DNA from: Verrucomicrobiia bacterium
GTDB taxonomy: Bacteria > Verrucomicrobiota > Verrucomicrobiia > Limisphaerales > UBA8199
Length of the DNA stretch: 45,102 bases
NCBI GenBank assembly: GCA_035946615.1
Contig: DASYZB010000049.1
Coordinates: 1-45,102, forward strand
Direction of reading: 5' to 3'
Of the stretch, positions 7,050 to 14,634 are shown piece by piece. Within the stretch, counting starts at the first letter, position 1, and each line of letters begins with the position of its first letter. Below the pieces are notes generated by a model. The model saw only the letters and a list, made by a program, of their open reading frames with translations. It ran no database searches and had not been told where the DNA came from. Position numbers and translations under genes: made by a program.

Positions 7050-8477
7050 ATGAACGGCCTTTGGCAAGCGCCGCCCGGCAAAGCCCTCGAACCGGCCACG
7101 AGGACAACCTCCAATTTCGTATCTGCATCCGGCAAAAGGAACGGCCCTGCATGTAGGTTTTTCGACCGTCCTCTGGGATTCAGCCTGGTGGAACTGCTGG
7201 TGGTGCTTGCGATTACCCTGCAGGTGCAGGGTGCCTCCAACGCTCAGTTGGCCAGAACCGTGGCCCAAATCGATCAAGCCAGAGTCTTTAAACTGGCAGG
7301 GCAGGCGCTCGAACTGAAGGCACCGACCATCACGGCCTACTTTGCCACGAATAGTGAAGGTGGTCCGCACGATTTTTATTCGCAAAGCGACTATTTTTGG
7401 CCCAATCCGACCAACAGCAACGGCCTGCCCTACATCGGGCGGGACGGAGAAACCAACCCTGACAACTTCGATTATCATCGCATGGCGATGCGCGACATGA
7501 AAGATGCGGTGGCTGCCCTTGCGGCAGCTTATGCGCTTAACGGCGACCAGAGCTATGTTGCCAAAGCCGCAGAATTACTCAGGGCATTCTTTCTCGACGA
7601 GAAAACGAAGATGAACCCAAACCTCAATTATGCCCAGGCGGTATTGGGCAAGTGGCCCGGCACGAGTTGGGGGGTGATCGACACCCTCCACTTGGCTGAG
7701 GTGCCGGTGGCAGTTGGCTTTCTTGAAAAAGCTTCCAATTTCCCTCTGGCGCTCGATAGGGGCCTTAAAAAGTGGTTCGCCGATTACCTCGACTGGATGA
7801 CGACCTCCACCAACGGTGTCAAGGAGATGAACGCAGCAAACAACCACAGCATCGCTTATTTTGTCCAGGCGGCCAGCTTCGCCCGTTTCACCGGCAATGC
7901 CAAATTGCTGAATTTTTCGCGAAACCGTTTTAAAGAGGTCCTTTTGCCAAAGCAGATGGCCGAGGATGGCAGCTTTCCACTGGAACTGCGGCGCACCAAA
8001 CCATACGGTTACTCGATTTTCCAAGCGGACAATGTTGCGACCCTTTGCGTCCTGCTCTCAACGCCCCGGGAGGATATGTGGCGGTTGGGTTTGCGCGATG
8101 GTCGCTCGCCCGAGCTGGCGATAGATTTCATCTATCCATACCTGGCTGACAAAAGCAAATGGGTGAGGGACGGACGCGCCAAAGACGTTATGCATTGGGA
8201 CAACTGGCCGATGCGCCAGCCTTGCCTGCTCTTCGCATATGCGGCGTTCGGCGATCCAAAATACTTCGCATTGTGGAAAAGGTTGGATGCCGACCCCACC
8301 GATCTCGAAATTCGGCGCAATGTCGCCATCACCCAGCCTTTGCTCTGGATAGCGGCGCCGGAGGACATTCCTTTGCTCAACCGGAACCACTCGGAGGTAA
8401 TCGGAGGTAATCGGAACCAATCGGAGGCAAAACGCCCCTTTCATAAACCGAATCTCAGTGCCACGGCCCACGGATGA
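7050..8477 (+). CDS. Alginate-lyase-family protein with prepilin-type N-terminus
   Basis: A 475-residue protein from the ATG at 7050; a TTG at 7002 is an alternative. Residues of about 41-56 are a type IV prepilin-like leader: G43 followed by FSLVELLVVLAIT, with Glu at position 5 after the cleavage glycine. The hydrophobic run stops early and changes to LQVQGASNAQ. The rest matches the alginate lyase (PF05426/PL5-like) helical fold: NPNLNYAQAVLG, the catalytic-type N-N-H at about 264-266 (ANNHSIAYFVQA), then DGSFPLELRRTKPYGYSIF at about 306-324. This fold cleaves uronate polysaccharides by beta-elimination. The C-terminal 35 residues are encoded by a decamer tandem repeat. The leader may be a graft from a pseudopilin gene. 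Predicted exported. Confidence 0.85.
   Translation: MNGLWQAPPGKALEPATRTTSNFVSASGKRNGPACRFFDRPLGFSLVELLVVLAITLQVQGASNAQLARTVAQIDQARVFKLAGQALELKAPTITAYFATNSEGGPHDFYSQSDYFWPNPTNSNGLPYIGRDGETNPDNFDYHRMAMRDMKDAVAALAAAYALNGDQSYVAKAAELLRAFFLDEKTKMNPNLNYAQAVLGKWPGTSWGVIDTLHLAEVPVAVGFLEKASNFPLALDRGLKKWFADYLDWMTTSTNGVKEMNAANNHSIAYFVQAASFARFTGNAKLLNFSRNRFKEVLLPKQMAEDGSFPLELRRTKPYGYSIFQADNVATLCVLLSTPREDMWRLGLRDGRSPELAIDFIYPYLADKSKWVRDGRAKDVMHWDNWPMRQPCLLFAYAAFGDPKYFALWKRLDADPTDLEIRRNVAITQPLLWIAAPEDIPLLNRNHSEVIGGNRNQSEAKRPFHKPNLSATAHG
8381..8430 (+). repeat. Decanucleotide tandem repeat (five units)
   Basis: Five 10-nt units in a row (ccggaaccac, tcggaggtaa, tcggaggtaa, tcggaaccaa, tcggaggcaa) inside the 3' end of the alginate-lyase-family gene, encoding NHSEVIGGNRNQSEAK. 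Ten is not a multiple of three, so a change in unit number would alter the C-terminus. Confidence 0.85.
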
Positions 8478-9545
8478 TTACCCCAGAACCCGGGCCACGG
8501 CCTCATAGACCGCCTCAACGCGCACGGAAGCCATGCAGCGAATCAATTCCTCACGCCTGCCTTGGATGCCTCTGCCGTCGTAGCGATAGTACTGGAGGTT
8601 TCTGCCCGCAATCGCCGGGTTGGGCACCAGGGTGAACGGATTTCCGTAGGGCAGGTTGGTTTTATTTAGCGTTGGGGCTTCAATGACCAGTTGATTGGGC
8701 GCTTTGACGGCGGCGGCGAGGTGCATCAGGGCCGTATCGACGCTCAGGAAAGCGGTGCACCGCTTCACCAGGGCCGCTGCCTGGCGCAGCGTTTGGCTGC
8801 GCACTCGAACCGCTGCCGAGGGCCCGAGGGCCGCCTGGATTTGTCGCTGGTCGGCTTCTTCTTGCGGACCGCCGAAGAGCAGCACAGCCACATCAGGCCG
8901 GGTTCGATGCAATAGTTTGAGCAGTTCGATATAATGGTCTAGCGGCCAACGCTTGAGCGCCAGGTTCTTGGTCCCGCCCGACCCGGTGTGGACCCCCAGC
9001 CGGGGCTTGCCTTCCAGTTGGTGCTGGGCAAGGAATTGTTCGGCCCAGTCGTGTTCGGCGGGGGATAAAAAAATCTCAAGCTCGTGTTGGGGCAGCATCG
9101 GCTTTTTGCCTAACAACGAGAGCAGGTCGAGGTTGTTCTCGACTGAATGTTTTGAGTAGGCGTGGGGCAGGAACCGGTTTATCAGGAGGCGATCCAGCAG
9201 GCGGGAATTATCATAGAGATGGCTGAGCCTGTGCGGCGCGCCGACGACGCGGGCGATGACACGGTAGTGAATGCGGCTCTGCGGATGGGTGTTTATGGAG
9301 AGGTCGTATTGAGACCCGCGCAGCGGGCGCAGGAACCGCCAGGCCGCCAGTTTGCTTTCTTCGAGCAGATTGTGCTGACAGATGGATGTCAGGTGCGGAT
9401 TGCCCTGCAGGACATCCTTCGAGCCGGCCCACAGCACCAGCGCGTCAATTCGCGCCTCGGGATAATGGGCGCGCAGTTCATGCATCAGCGGTGTGGCCAG
9501 TATCGTGTCGCCGATGCCGGCCAGCGAAATGACCAGTATCTTCAT
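8478..9545 (-). CDS. Glycosyltransferase family 9 (heptosyltransferase-like)
   Basis: A 355-residue protein. The start at 9545 (MKILVISLAGIGDTILATPL) begins exactly at the first beta strand of the GT9 N-terminal domain, so the open frame upstream to 9611 is ignored. Hallmarks: GIGDTILATPLM near the N-terminus, GVHTGSGGTKNLALKRWP and FLSVDTALMHLAAAVKAP in the C-terminal nucleotide-sugar domain. Known family members transfer ADP-heptose to the LPS inner core at the cytoplasmic face of the inner membrane. Its stop codon abuts that of the convergent alginate-lyase gene. It is the second gene after the rhamnulokinase-like gene (102-bp gap), so the two could share a transcript. Confidence 0.9.
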   Translation of the reverse strand: MKILVISLAGIGDTILATPLMHELRAHYPEARIDALVLWAGSKDVLQGNPHLTSICQHNLLEESKLAAWRFLRPLRGSQYDLSINTHPQSRIHYRVIARVVGAPHRLSHLYDNSRLLDRLLINRFLPHAYSKHSVENNLDLLSLLGKKPMLPQHELEIFLSPAEHDWAEQFLAQHQLEGKPRLGVHTGSGGTKNLALKRWPLDHYIELLKLLHRTRPDVAVLLFGGPQEEADQRQIQAALGPSAAVRVRSQTLRQAAALVKRCTAFLSVDTALMHLAAAVKAPNQLVIEAPTLNKTNLPYGNPFTLVPNPAIAGRNLQYYRYDGRGIQGRREELIRCMASVRVEAVYEAVARVLG

Positions 9546-9647
9546 TTGATTCGAGGCTCTTGGCGCGGAAAGCCGGCAACCGCCCGCCGCGCCCGGCAGG
9601 TATAGCAACAAGGAGTCTGAAACGGAAACCCATTTACCAACCAGGCC

Positions 9648-11132
9648 TTATGCCGGGGTCTCGGCGGCCGCGGCAGTTGGGTCCAAACCAATGAACCGGT
9701 CGAAGGCGATGTCCCAGACACTGGCGTGCGGCGCGATGGTTTCCAGCTTGAAGGAACGCCGGATGATCTCGCGGCCTCGCTCGAGCGAGGGCAGGTGTTT
9801 CAAGGCCAGCGCCTGGAATATAACGTTGCCCATCGCGACGGAATCCGGTGCGGCAATGGCAACCGGGACCTGGAGGGAATTGGCGATAAAGTGATGGAGC
9901 AGACTATTGGTCTGGCCGCCCATGATGTAGAGCCGGGTGATTTCAGCCCCGGTGAGGTACTCGATTTCCTGAAACATTTTGCGGTATAGCAGCGCCAGGC
10001 TCTCCAGGATGCAACGGAAGATTGGGCCGGGCTTTCGGGGCACCGTTTGATTGGTTTCCTTGCAGAAGGCCTGTATCTTTAGCGGCATATCCCCTGGCTC
10101 GGCGAACCTCGGGTCCATCGGATCGATCAATGATTCAAACGGCGGGGCGGAGCTTGCCAAATGTCCCAGTAAATCCCAGTCCAGCGCCAGATCGCGAGCT
10201 TCCCAAAAGCGCTGGCACTCTTCGAGGAGCCACAGCCCGACGGCGCGTTTGTGGAAAGAGAAAGTCCCTGCGGGCCCCGGCTCATTGGTAAAGCCCATTT
10301 CGCGGCTGGCGTCATTGATCATCGGCTGGGTCAATTGAGTTCCCATCACCGTCCAGGAGCCAGGCCAGATGAATCCCCACCTCTCTTGGCCGGCTATCGG
10401 CAACCCGGCCAATGCGGAGGTAATCTCGTGCGAACAGGAGGCCACCACCCGGGCTTCGAGCAGGCGCGTCTCTTTGGCAATATCAAGCCGCAGTCGCCCA
10501 AGTTCAGTACCCGGTTCCACCAGGGGCGGCAGCAGCTTTCGCGGCAAGCCCACCGCCTCAGCCAGCATGTCCGACCAGCCGGCAGTGGTTGGGTTGTAAA
10601 GCTGGGTCGTGCTGGCCAACGAATGTTCCACCACGTGCGCCCCCGACAACATGAAGTTCAAGCCGTCGGCAATCGGCAAGAGATGGGCCGCATGCTTGAG
10701 GCGCTTGGAGCTTTCAGCCGCCAACTGCAGCAAGGTGTTGCATGGCCGGCGTTGGATGCCGGTCTCCGCATATAAAGTTTCCCAGGGCATTTTGGCCAGC
10801 GCTTTGCCCGCCGCGGCGCGCTGACGCGAGTCGCTTGGATGATAAACCGGTGTGATTAATGAACCCTCCGGGTCAAAGAGCAGATAATCGCCGCCCCAGG
10901 ATGTGCAACTGACTCCATCGACGGGCTCGTCGTACAGGCCTGTCGCGCGCAGCCCTTCGATGATTTCGTGATAGAGTTGGGGAACGTTCCACTGAAGGGA
11001 ATCCTTATCCTGTAAAGGCTCATTAGGAAACTTGCGGACCTCGCTGATGGTCAGTTCCTCCTTGTGGAGGGTGCCCAGGAGAATCCGACCGCTTTGTTCG
11101 CCCAGCTCGCAAGAAACGTAGTAACGGCTCAT
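9648..11132 (-). CDS. rhaB: FGGY-family carbohydrate kinase, rhamnulokinase-like
   Basis: A 494-residue protein. The start at 11132 (MSRYYVSCELGEQSGR) is fixed by a strong Shine-Dalgarno GGAGGTG ending three bases upstream. The N-terminal phosphate-binding segment ELGEQSGRILLG corresponds to the D-x-G-x-x-S-x-R of rhamnulokinases, with Glu in place of the usual Asp. The hexokinase-like C-terminal lobe shows YIMGGQTNSLLHHFIANSL and the adenine-binding segment PDSVAMGNVIFQAL. CTSWGGDYLLFD matches the rhamnulokinase 'D-T-W-G-V-D-F' region. Expected reaction: ATP-dependent 1-phosphorylation of L-rhamnulose or a related ketose. No isomerase or aldolase gene accompanies it, so the exact sugar is uncertain. 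Confidence 0.8.
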   Translation of the reverse strand: MSRYYVSCELGEQSGRILLGTLHKEELTISEVRKFPNEPLQDKDSLQWNVPQLYHEIIEGLRATGLYDEPVDGVSCTSWGGDYLLFDPEGSLITPVYHPSDSRQRAAAGKALAKMPWETLYAETGIQRRPCNTLLQLAAESSKRLKHAAHLLPIADGLNFMLSGAHVVEHSLASTTQLYNPTTAGWSDMLAEAVGLPRKLLPPLVEPGTELGRLRLDIAKETRLLEARVVASCSHEITSALAGLPIAGQERWGFIWPGSWTVMGTQLTQPMINDASREMGFTNEPGPAGTFSFHKRAVGLWLLEECQRFWEARDLALDWDLLGHLASSAPPFESLIDPMDPRFAEPGDMPLKIQAFCKETNQTVPRKPGPIFRCILESLALLYRKMFQEIEYLTGAEITRLYIMGGQTNSLLHHFIANSLQVPVAIAAPDSVAMGNVIFQALALKHLPSLERGREIIRRSFKLETIAPHASVWDIAFDRFIGLDPTAAAAETPA

Positions 11133-11135
11133 AAA

Positions 11136-11142
11136 CACCTCC
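11136..11142 (-). promoter_or_regulatory. Shine-Dalgarno of the rhamnulokinase-like gene
   Basis: GGAGGTG on the minus strand, three bases before ATG (11132). It is one of few strong ribosome-binding sites in the window and it decides this start over the ATG seven codons upstream (11153). Confidence 0.8.
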
Positions 11143-11350
11143 GCCTGATGCAACTGTTATGCCCTTCTTCCGCTTAACTCGCTCTCCACCCGGCTGAAAT
11201 CGACCCAAACCCTCAATTCTCAAGCTCTGCGCTGCTTTTGTCCCTCGTGAGCGGCCTGCATTATGCCAACAAGACGACAAAACGGCCTGCCAGGCCCTCT
11301 AGCTATGCTCCATTTCGGTACAGCGGGATATAGGGTTTTGACAGGGTTAA

Positions 11351-11378
11351 AGCAGAAAGCTGAAAGCTGAAAGCAGAA
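11351..11378. repeat. Heptanucleotide tandem repeat AGC(A/T)GAA x4
   Basis: Four 7-nt units (agcagaa, agctgaa, agctgaa, agcagaa) in the 419-bp spacer between the kinase and the M13 peptidase genes. The same word recurs at 30724-30737, 31440-31480 and, reversed, at 40905-40933. The rest of the spacer holds no gene I can support. Confidence 0.9.
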
Positions 11379-11513
11379 ATCGGGAAGAAGTTTGGGCATT
11401 TTCATAACCATCTCATCTCCCTTCGTCGGAGACTTTGTCGGAAACTTTGTCAAGGCCCAACCTCGCTGAACCTCAAAAGCTACCACTCGGCTCAAGAGCT
11501 CTCGGATATCGTA

Positions 11514-11534
11514 CAGCCGACGTGGCGTCGGCTG
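11514..11534 (-). terminator. Hairpin downstream of the M13 peptidase gene
   Basis: CAGCCGACG-tgg-CGTCGGCTG, a perfect 9-bp stem with a 3-nt loop, 17 bp beyond the stop of the M13 gene (which reads leftward). No T-tract follows, so it may be a 3'-end stabiliser or a dispersed palindrome. A related hairpin, GTAGCAGCC-gac-GGCTGCTAC, is at 21544-21564. Confidence 0.45.
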
Positions 11535-11551
11535 CTACGGACCAGGATGTC

Positions 11552-13627
11552 CTACCAGATTTTGGCGCGCAGACTGGGGGCGCGCCACATGGGAGAGCCG
11601 GGCTGGACGCCGAAGGCGCGATAGAAGGCATCCAGATTGACCAGCGGTCCAATGGCGCGGAATTGGCCCGGGCTATGCGGATCGATGGTGATCAGGCGGC
11701 GCTGTTCGGCATCCCGGCAATTGGTGCGCCAAATCTGTGCCCACGAAACAAAGAACCGCTGCTCGGGCGTAAGGCCATCGATTGTTTTGCGTTTGGCAGG
11801 GTTTTTGGCGAGAACGCGTTCGAGAGCCTCGAATGCAATGCTGGCGCCGCCCAGGTCGGCAATGTTTTCGCCGAGCGTCAACTTCCCATTCACGTGCAGT
11901 CCGGGGAGGGGCTCGTAAGCGTTGAATTGCTCGACTACCTTTTGCGCGCGGGCTTCGAAGGCCTTGGCGTCGGCTTCGGTCCACCAATCCTTTAGATTGC
12001 CATCCGCGTCGTATTTGCGCCCCTGGTCATCGTAACCATGGGTCATCTCGTGGCCGATGACGGCCCCAATGCCGCCGTAATTGACTGCGTCATCCATTTG
12101 CACATCGAAAAACGGGGGTTGAAGGATTCCGGCTGGAAAGACGATTTCGTTCAAAGGCGGGCTGAAGTAGGCATTCACGGTCTCTGGGGTCATGTGCCAC
12201 TCGGTCCGGTCCACCGGTCCGCCGACGCGGCGGAACTCGCGGTCGGTCTCGAATTGGTCAGCCCTCTGGACGTTGCCCAGGAAATCCTCGGGACGAACCG
12301 CCACGGAGGAATAATCGCGGAACCTGTCCGGATGTCCAATCTTGCTGGTGAACCGATCGAATTTAGCAAGGGCCTTGGCGCGGGTGGCCTCGGTCATCCA
12401 GTCGGCTTTTTGCAATCGGTCCCGGAAGACTCCCTTGAGATTATCGACCAGTTCGATCATGCGGGCGCGCGCTGCGGGCGGGAAGTATTTCTCAACGAAA
12501 AGCTGGCCGAGGGCCTCGCCGATTTCACTGTCAATGACGTGAGCGGCGCGTTGCCAGCGGGGTTCCTGCTCCTGCTGCTCCCGCAGCACCTTGCCGTAAA
12601 AAGCGAACGACTCCTCCTCCGCTGCGGCGTGCAAATAAGGCGCCATCGAGCGCAAGAGGTGCCAGCGCAAATAAACCTTCCAGTCATCAAGCGGGCGTTC
12701 CTTGACCAGCTTGTAGAAGGCCTGGAAAAATTCCGGCTGCCTGATAATGACTTCCTTCAAATTGGGCAGACCGGCGGCAGCGAGGTAGGTGGCAATGGGG
12801 GCGTCCGGGTAATCGCGCTGGATGTCGGCGACGGCGAATTTATGATAATTGGAGATGGGGTCGCGCAGGTCGGCGCGCGCTTTGCTGGCAGTGGCCAGCC
12901 GGGTTTCCAAATCCAGCACGGTGGCCGCGTGGGTCTGCGCCGCCTCGGGTTTTTCGCCCAGGAGCTGCAGCATTTTGCCAATGTGAACCCGATAGGCCTC
13001 CCGTGCTTTGGCAAATCTTTCGGTGAGGTAATAATCGCGGTCCGGCAGGCCAAGGCCGCCCTGGCCGAGGTAAAAGGCATATACCGCGCTGTTCTTGGCG
13101 TCCGGCGAGGCCGACCGCCCGAACCCGGCGCTAATGCCCCGCCCCTGGAAATTGGCCAGCAAACGAAGCAGGTCCGGAATGCCGGCCATCTCCTCGATGC
13201 GTAGGAGGTCCGGTTGCAGCGGACTAAAGCCGAGTTGCTCCAGGCGGTTGGTATCCATCGCCGAGCGGAAAAAATCCGCCACCTTTTGCGCCGGTGAATT
13301 CGCATCGTTAGCCCCTGCGCAGGTGGAATCCAGAATCTGATGGATAAGGAACCAATTGCGCTCCTGCAGTTCCGCAAAGGAGCCCCAACGCGATTTATCC
13401 GCCGGGACCGGATTGTTTTTGATCCAGTCGCCGTCAGCGTACCGATAGAAATCGGCGCCCGGGGCCACGGCGGCATCCATGTACTCCACGGAAAAGCGGG
13501 GGACTTTTGGCGCCGCTGTATCGGCGGTCTGGGCCGAAACAGGTTGGACGCCGAAGAGAAGGCCTGAAAGAAGCGTCCCTGTGGGTGCGGTTACCGGCAG
13601 GCAAATGAATCGATTTAATTGCTTCAT
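11552..13627 (-). CDS. pepO: M13 family zinc metallopeptidase (PepO/neprilysin-like)
   Basis: A 691-residue protein. The start at 13627 (MKQLNRFICLPVTAPTG) gives a signal peptide ending near SAQTADTA; the frame is open 18 codons further upstream. N-terminal M13 features: FYRYADGDWIKNNPVPAD and WGSFAELQERN. Zinc site HEMTH at about residues 526-530, third ligand in GENIADLGG (Glu about 587), and the conserved C-terminus RAIGPLVNLDAFYRAFGV...G-S-P-M-W-R. NAYFSPPLNEIVFPAGIL is the usual substrate-binding N-A-Y-Y/F segment. Expected to cleave oligopeptides outside the cytoplasm, as a soluble periplasmic or secreted enzyme. A copy of the three-hairpin repeat lies 122 bp upstream of its start, in the same orientation. 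Confidence 0.95.
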   Translation of the reverse strand: MKQLNRFICLPVTAPTGTLLSGLLFGVQPVSAQTADTAAPKVPRFSVEYMDAAVAPGADFYRYADGDWIKNNPVPADKSRWGSFAELQERNWFLIHQILDSTCAGANDANSPAQKVADFFRSAMDTNRLEQLGFSPLQPDLLRIEEMAGIPDLLRLLANFQGRGISAGFGRSASPDAKNSAVYAFYLGQGGLGLPDRDYYLTERFAKAREAYRVHIGKMLQLLGEKPEAAQTHAATVLDLETRLATASKARADLRDPISNYHKFAVADIQRDYPDAPIATYLAAAGLPNLKEVIIRQPEFFQAFYKLVKERPLDDWKVYLRWHLLRSMAPYLHAAAEEESFAFYGKVLREQQEQEPRWQRAAHVIDSEIGEALGQLFVEKYFPPAARARMIELVDNLKGVFRDRLQKADWMTEATRAKALAKFDRFTSKIGHPDRFRDYSSVAVRPEDFLGNVQRADQFETDREFRRVGGPVDRTEWHMTPETVNAYFSPPLNEIVFPAGILQPPFFDVQMDDAVNYGGIGAVIGHEMTHGYDDQGRKYDADGNLKDWWTEADAKAFEARAQKVVEQFNAYEPLPGLHVNGKLTLGENIADLGGASIAFEALERVLAKNPAKRKTIDGLTPEQRFFVSWAQIWRTNCRDAEQRRLITIDPHSPGQFRAIGPLVNLDAFYRAFGVQPGSPMWRAPSLRAKIW

Positions 13628-13749
13628 GGATGTTTTCCCAGCCCGGCGCCCTCCTCTCACGCAGTTTCGCCTCGAGTTCAATGGACCCAGCCAAGGGCTA
13701 TAGCATTGGCGGGCCTGGCCTTGGGGTCAAGCTCGGAAAGGTGGTAACG

Positions 13750-13844
13750 CCTCAGTGACTACGGGGCTGCCGGCTGAAGCCGGCGTTCCGGACGCGCGGA
13801 ACGCCGCCTTTAGGCGGCAGCGCCCGCCGTCACTAACCGATTAC
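13750..13844 (-). repeat. 95-bp three-hairpin dispersed repeat, copy 2
   Basis: Reverse complement of copy 1 with all three hairpins and the AGTGAC/GTCACT outer stem intact. The similarity continues outward: GTAATCGG on one side and GGTAACG on the other also pair, so the element may be about 105 bp with ~17-bp terminal inverted repeats. It points toward the M13 peptidase gene. Confidence 0.93.
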
Positions 13845-13921
13845 GAAAGGTGAGTGGCCAGGTTGGCCAGGTTACCGCGGGGCGCATGACAGAGTCGAAG
13901 CAACGAGCCGCCATTCCTGAG

Positions 13922-14023
13922 TGTAGGAGACGACGTAAGGAGTCTCTGATCGGCAACTTCCGGGTGAGCCAAAGGCGGCCAGCCGACAATCTTGATCAGA
14001 GACTCCTTACATCGTCTCCTACA
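13922..14023. repeat. 102-bp palindromic element with 30-bp inverted arms
   Basis: Left arm 13922-13951 begins TGTAGGAGACGACGTAAGG; right arm 13994-14023 is its reverse complement with one difference in 30. The 42-bp centre holds no gene. Length and structure fit a small non-autonomous palindromic mobile element (MITE) or a strong hairpin between two convergent or divergent units. Confidence 0.9.
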
Positions 14024-14059
14024 AAGGTTTGGAACTGACCTTGTCATTGGCCCTGAGGT

Positions 14060-14107
14060 AACCGCGAATGCACGCCAATGAACGCGAATTGGCCTCCATT
14101 CGCGGTT
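14060..14107. repeat. AACCGCGAATG inverted repeat
   Basis: AACCGCGAATG and its exact reverse complement CATTCGCGGTT, 26 bp apart, with an internal AACGCGAAT. It sits next to the stop of the RlpA gene and could act in 3'-end formation. A fragment of the same word (taaccgcgaataaacgcg) is near 24459. Confidence 0.7.
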
Positions 14108-14111
14108 CGTA

Positions 14112-14489
14112 TCACCGAACCGGACGAATTTTGACCGGTACCAACCCATTTCGAGTTGGGGCGACCTTTTTAAAGGCCGCGTGGCTCAGGTCGATAATCC
14201 GGCCTTGGCGCACCAGCTCGTAGGCCGGGCCGCGGTCCGTGATGGTCACCATGACTGTTTTGAGCGCGCGGTCCGGCGAGCGAGCGGTCACTTCCACCTT
14301 GGTCCCCAGCGGGTAAAACCACGAGGCGGCGGTGAGCTTATCGGGATTAAACCTCTTGCCGTTCGCCATCAGTTTGCCCCGATGCTCCTCGCCATACCAG
14401 GAAGCGACACCTTTACCCGGCCGCTCATCGGCTCGGACCAGAGCCAACCCGGCAGCGAATACAAAGCCGGCTACCCAAAAGGTCTTCAT
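14112..14489 (-). CDS. rlpA: RlpA family septal-ring/lytic transglycosylase-like protein
   Basis: A 125-residue protein. The start at 14489 (MKTFWVAGFVFAAGLALVRA) gives a signal peptide; an ATG nine codons upstream is possible. The double-psi beta-barrel is nearly the entire mature protein: GVASWYGEEHRGKLMANGKRF, TAASWFYPLGTKVEV, VTITDRGPAYELVRQGRIID and LSHAAFKKV. The G-x-A-S-W-Y-G, acidic residue and D-R-G-P motifs are those of RlpA, which binds or cleaves denuded peptidoglycan glycan strands. It lacks the C-terminal SPOR domain of longer RlpA proteins, so it is a minimal secreted form. Divergent from the GT2 gene. Confidence 0.93.
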   Translation of the reverse strand: MKTFWVAGFVFAAGLALVRADERPGKGVASWYGEEHRGKLMANGKRFNPDKLTAASWFYPLGTKVEVTARSPDRALKTVMVTITDRGPAYELVRQGRIIDLSHAAFKKVAPTRNGLVPVKIRPVR

Positions 14490-14634
14490 CGGAATCGATG
14501 TTTCGGCATTGAGCATAGCCGATTCATAAAAAATGCTTAGAGGGGTGTTTAACCCATCTTTTTAAGGTCTTCGCCTACTTCATTTAAGGCCCCCGCGGGT
14601 CCTACGATTCAAAGCGGTTGGCGGATTTTTGCAA

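Noticed and set aside
12038-13204. Long plus-strand frame (388 codons) opposite the M13 peptidase
   Set aside because: Antisense shadow of a gene with clear HEMTH and ENIADLGG motifs.
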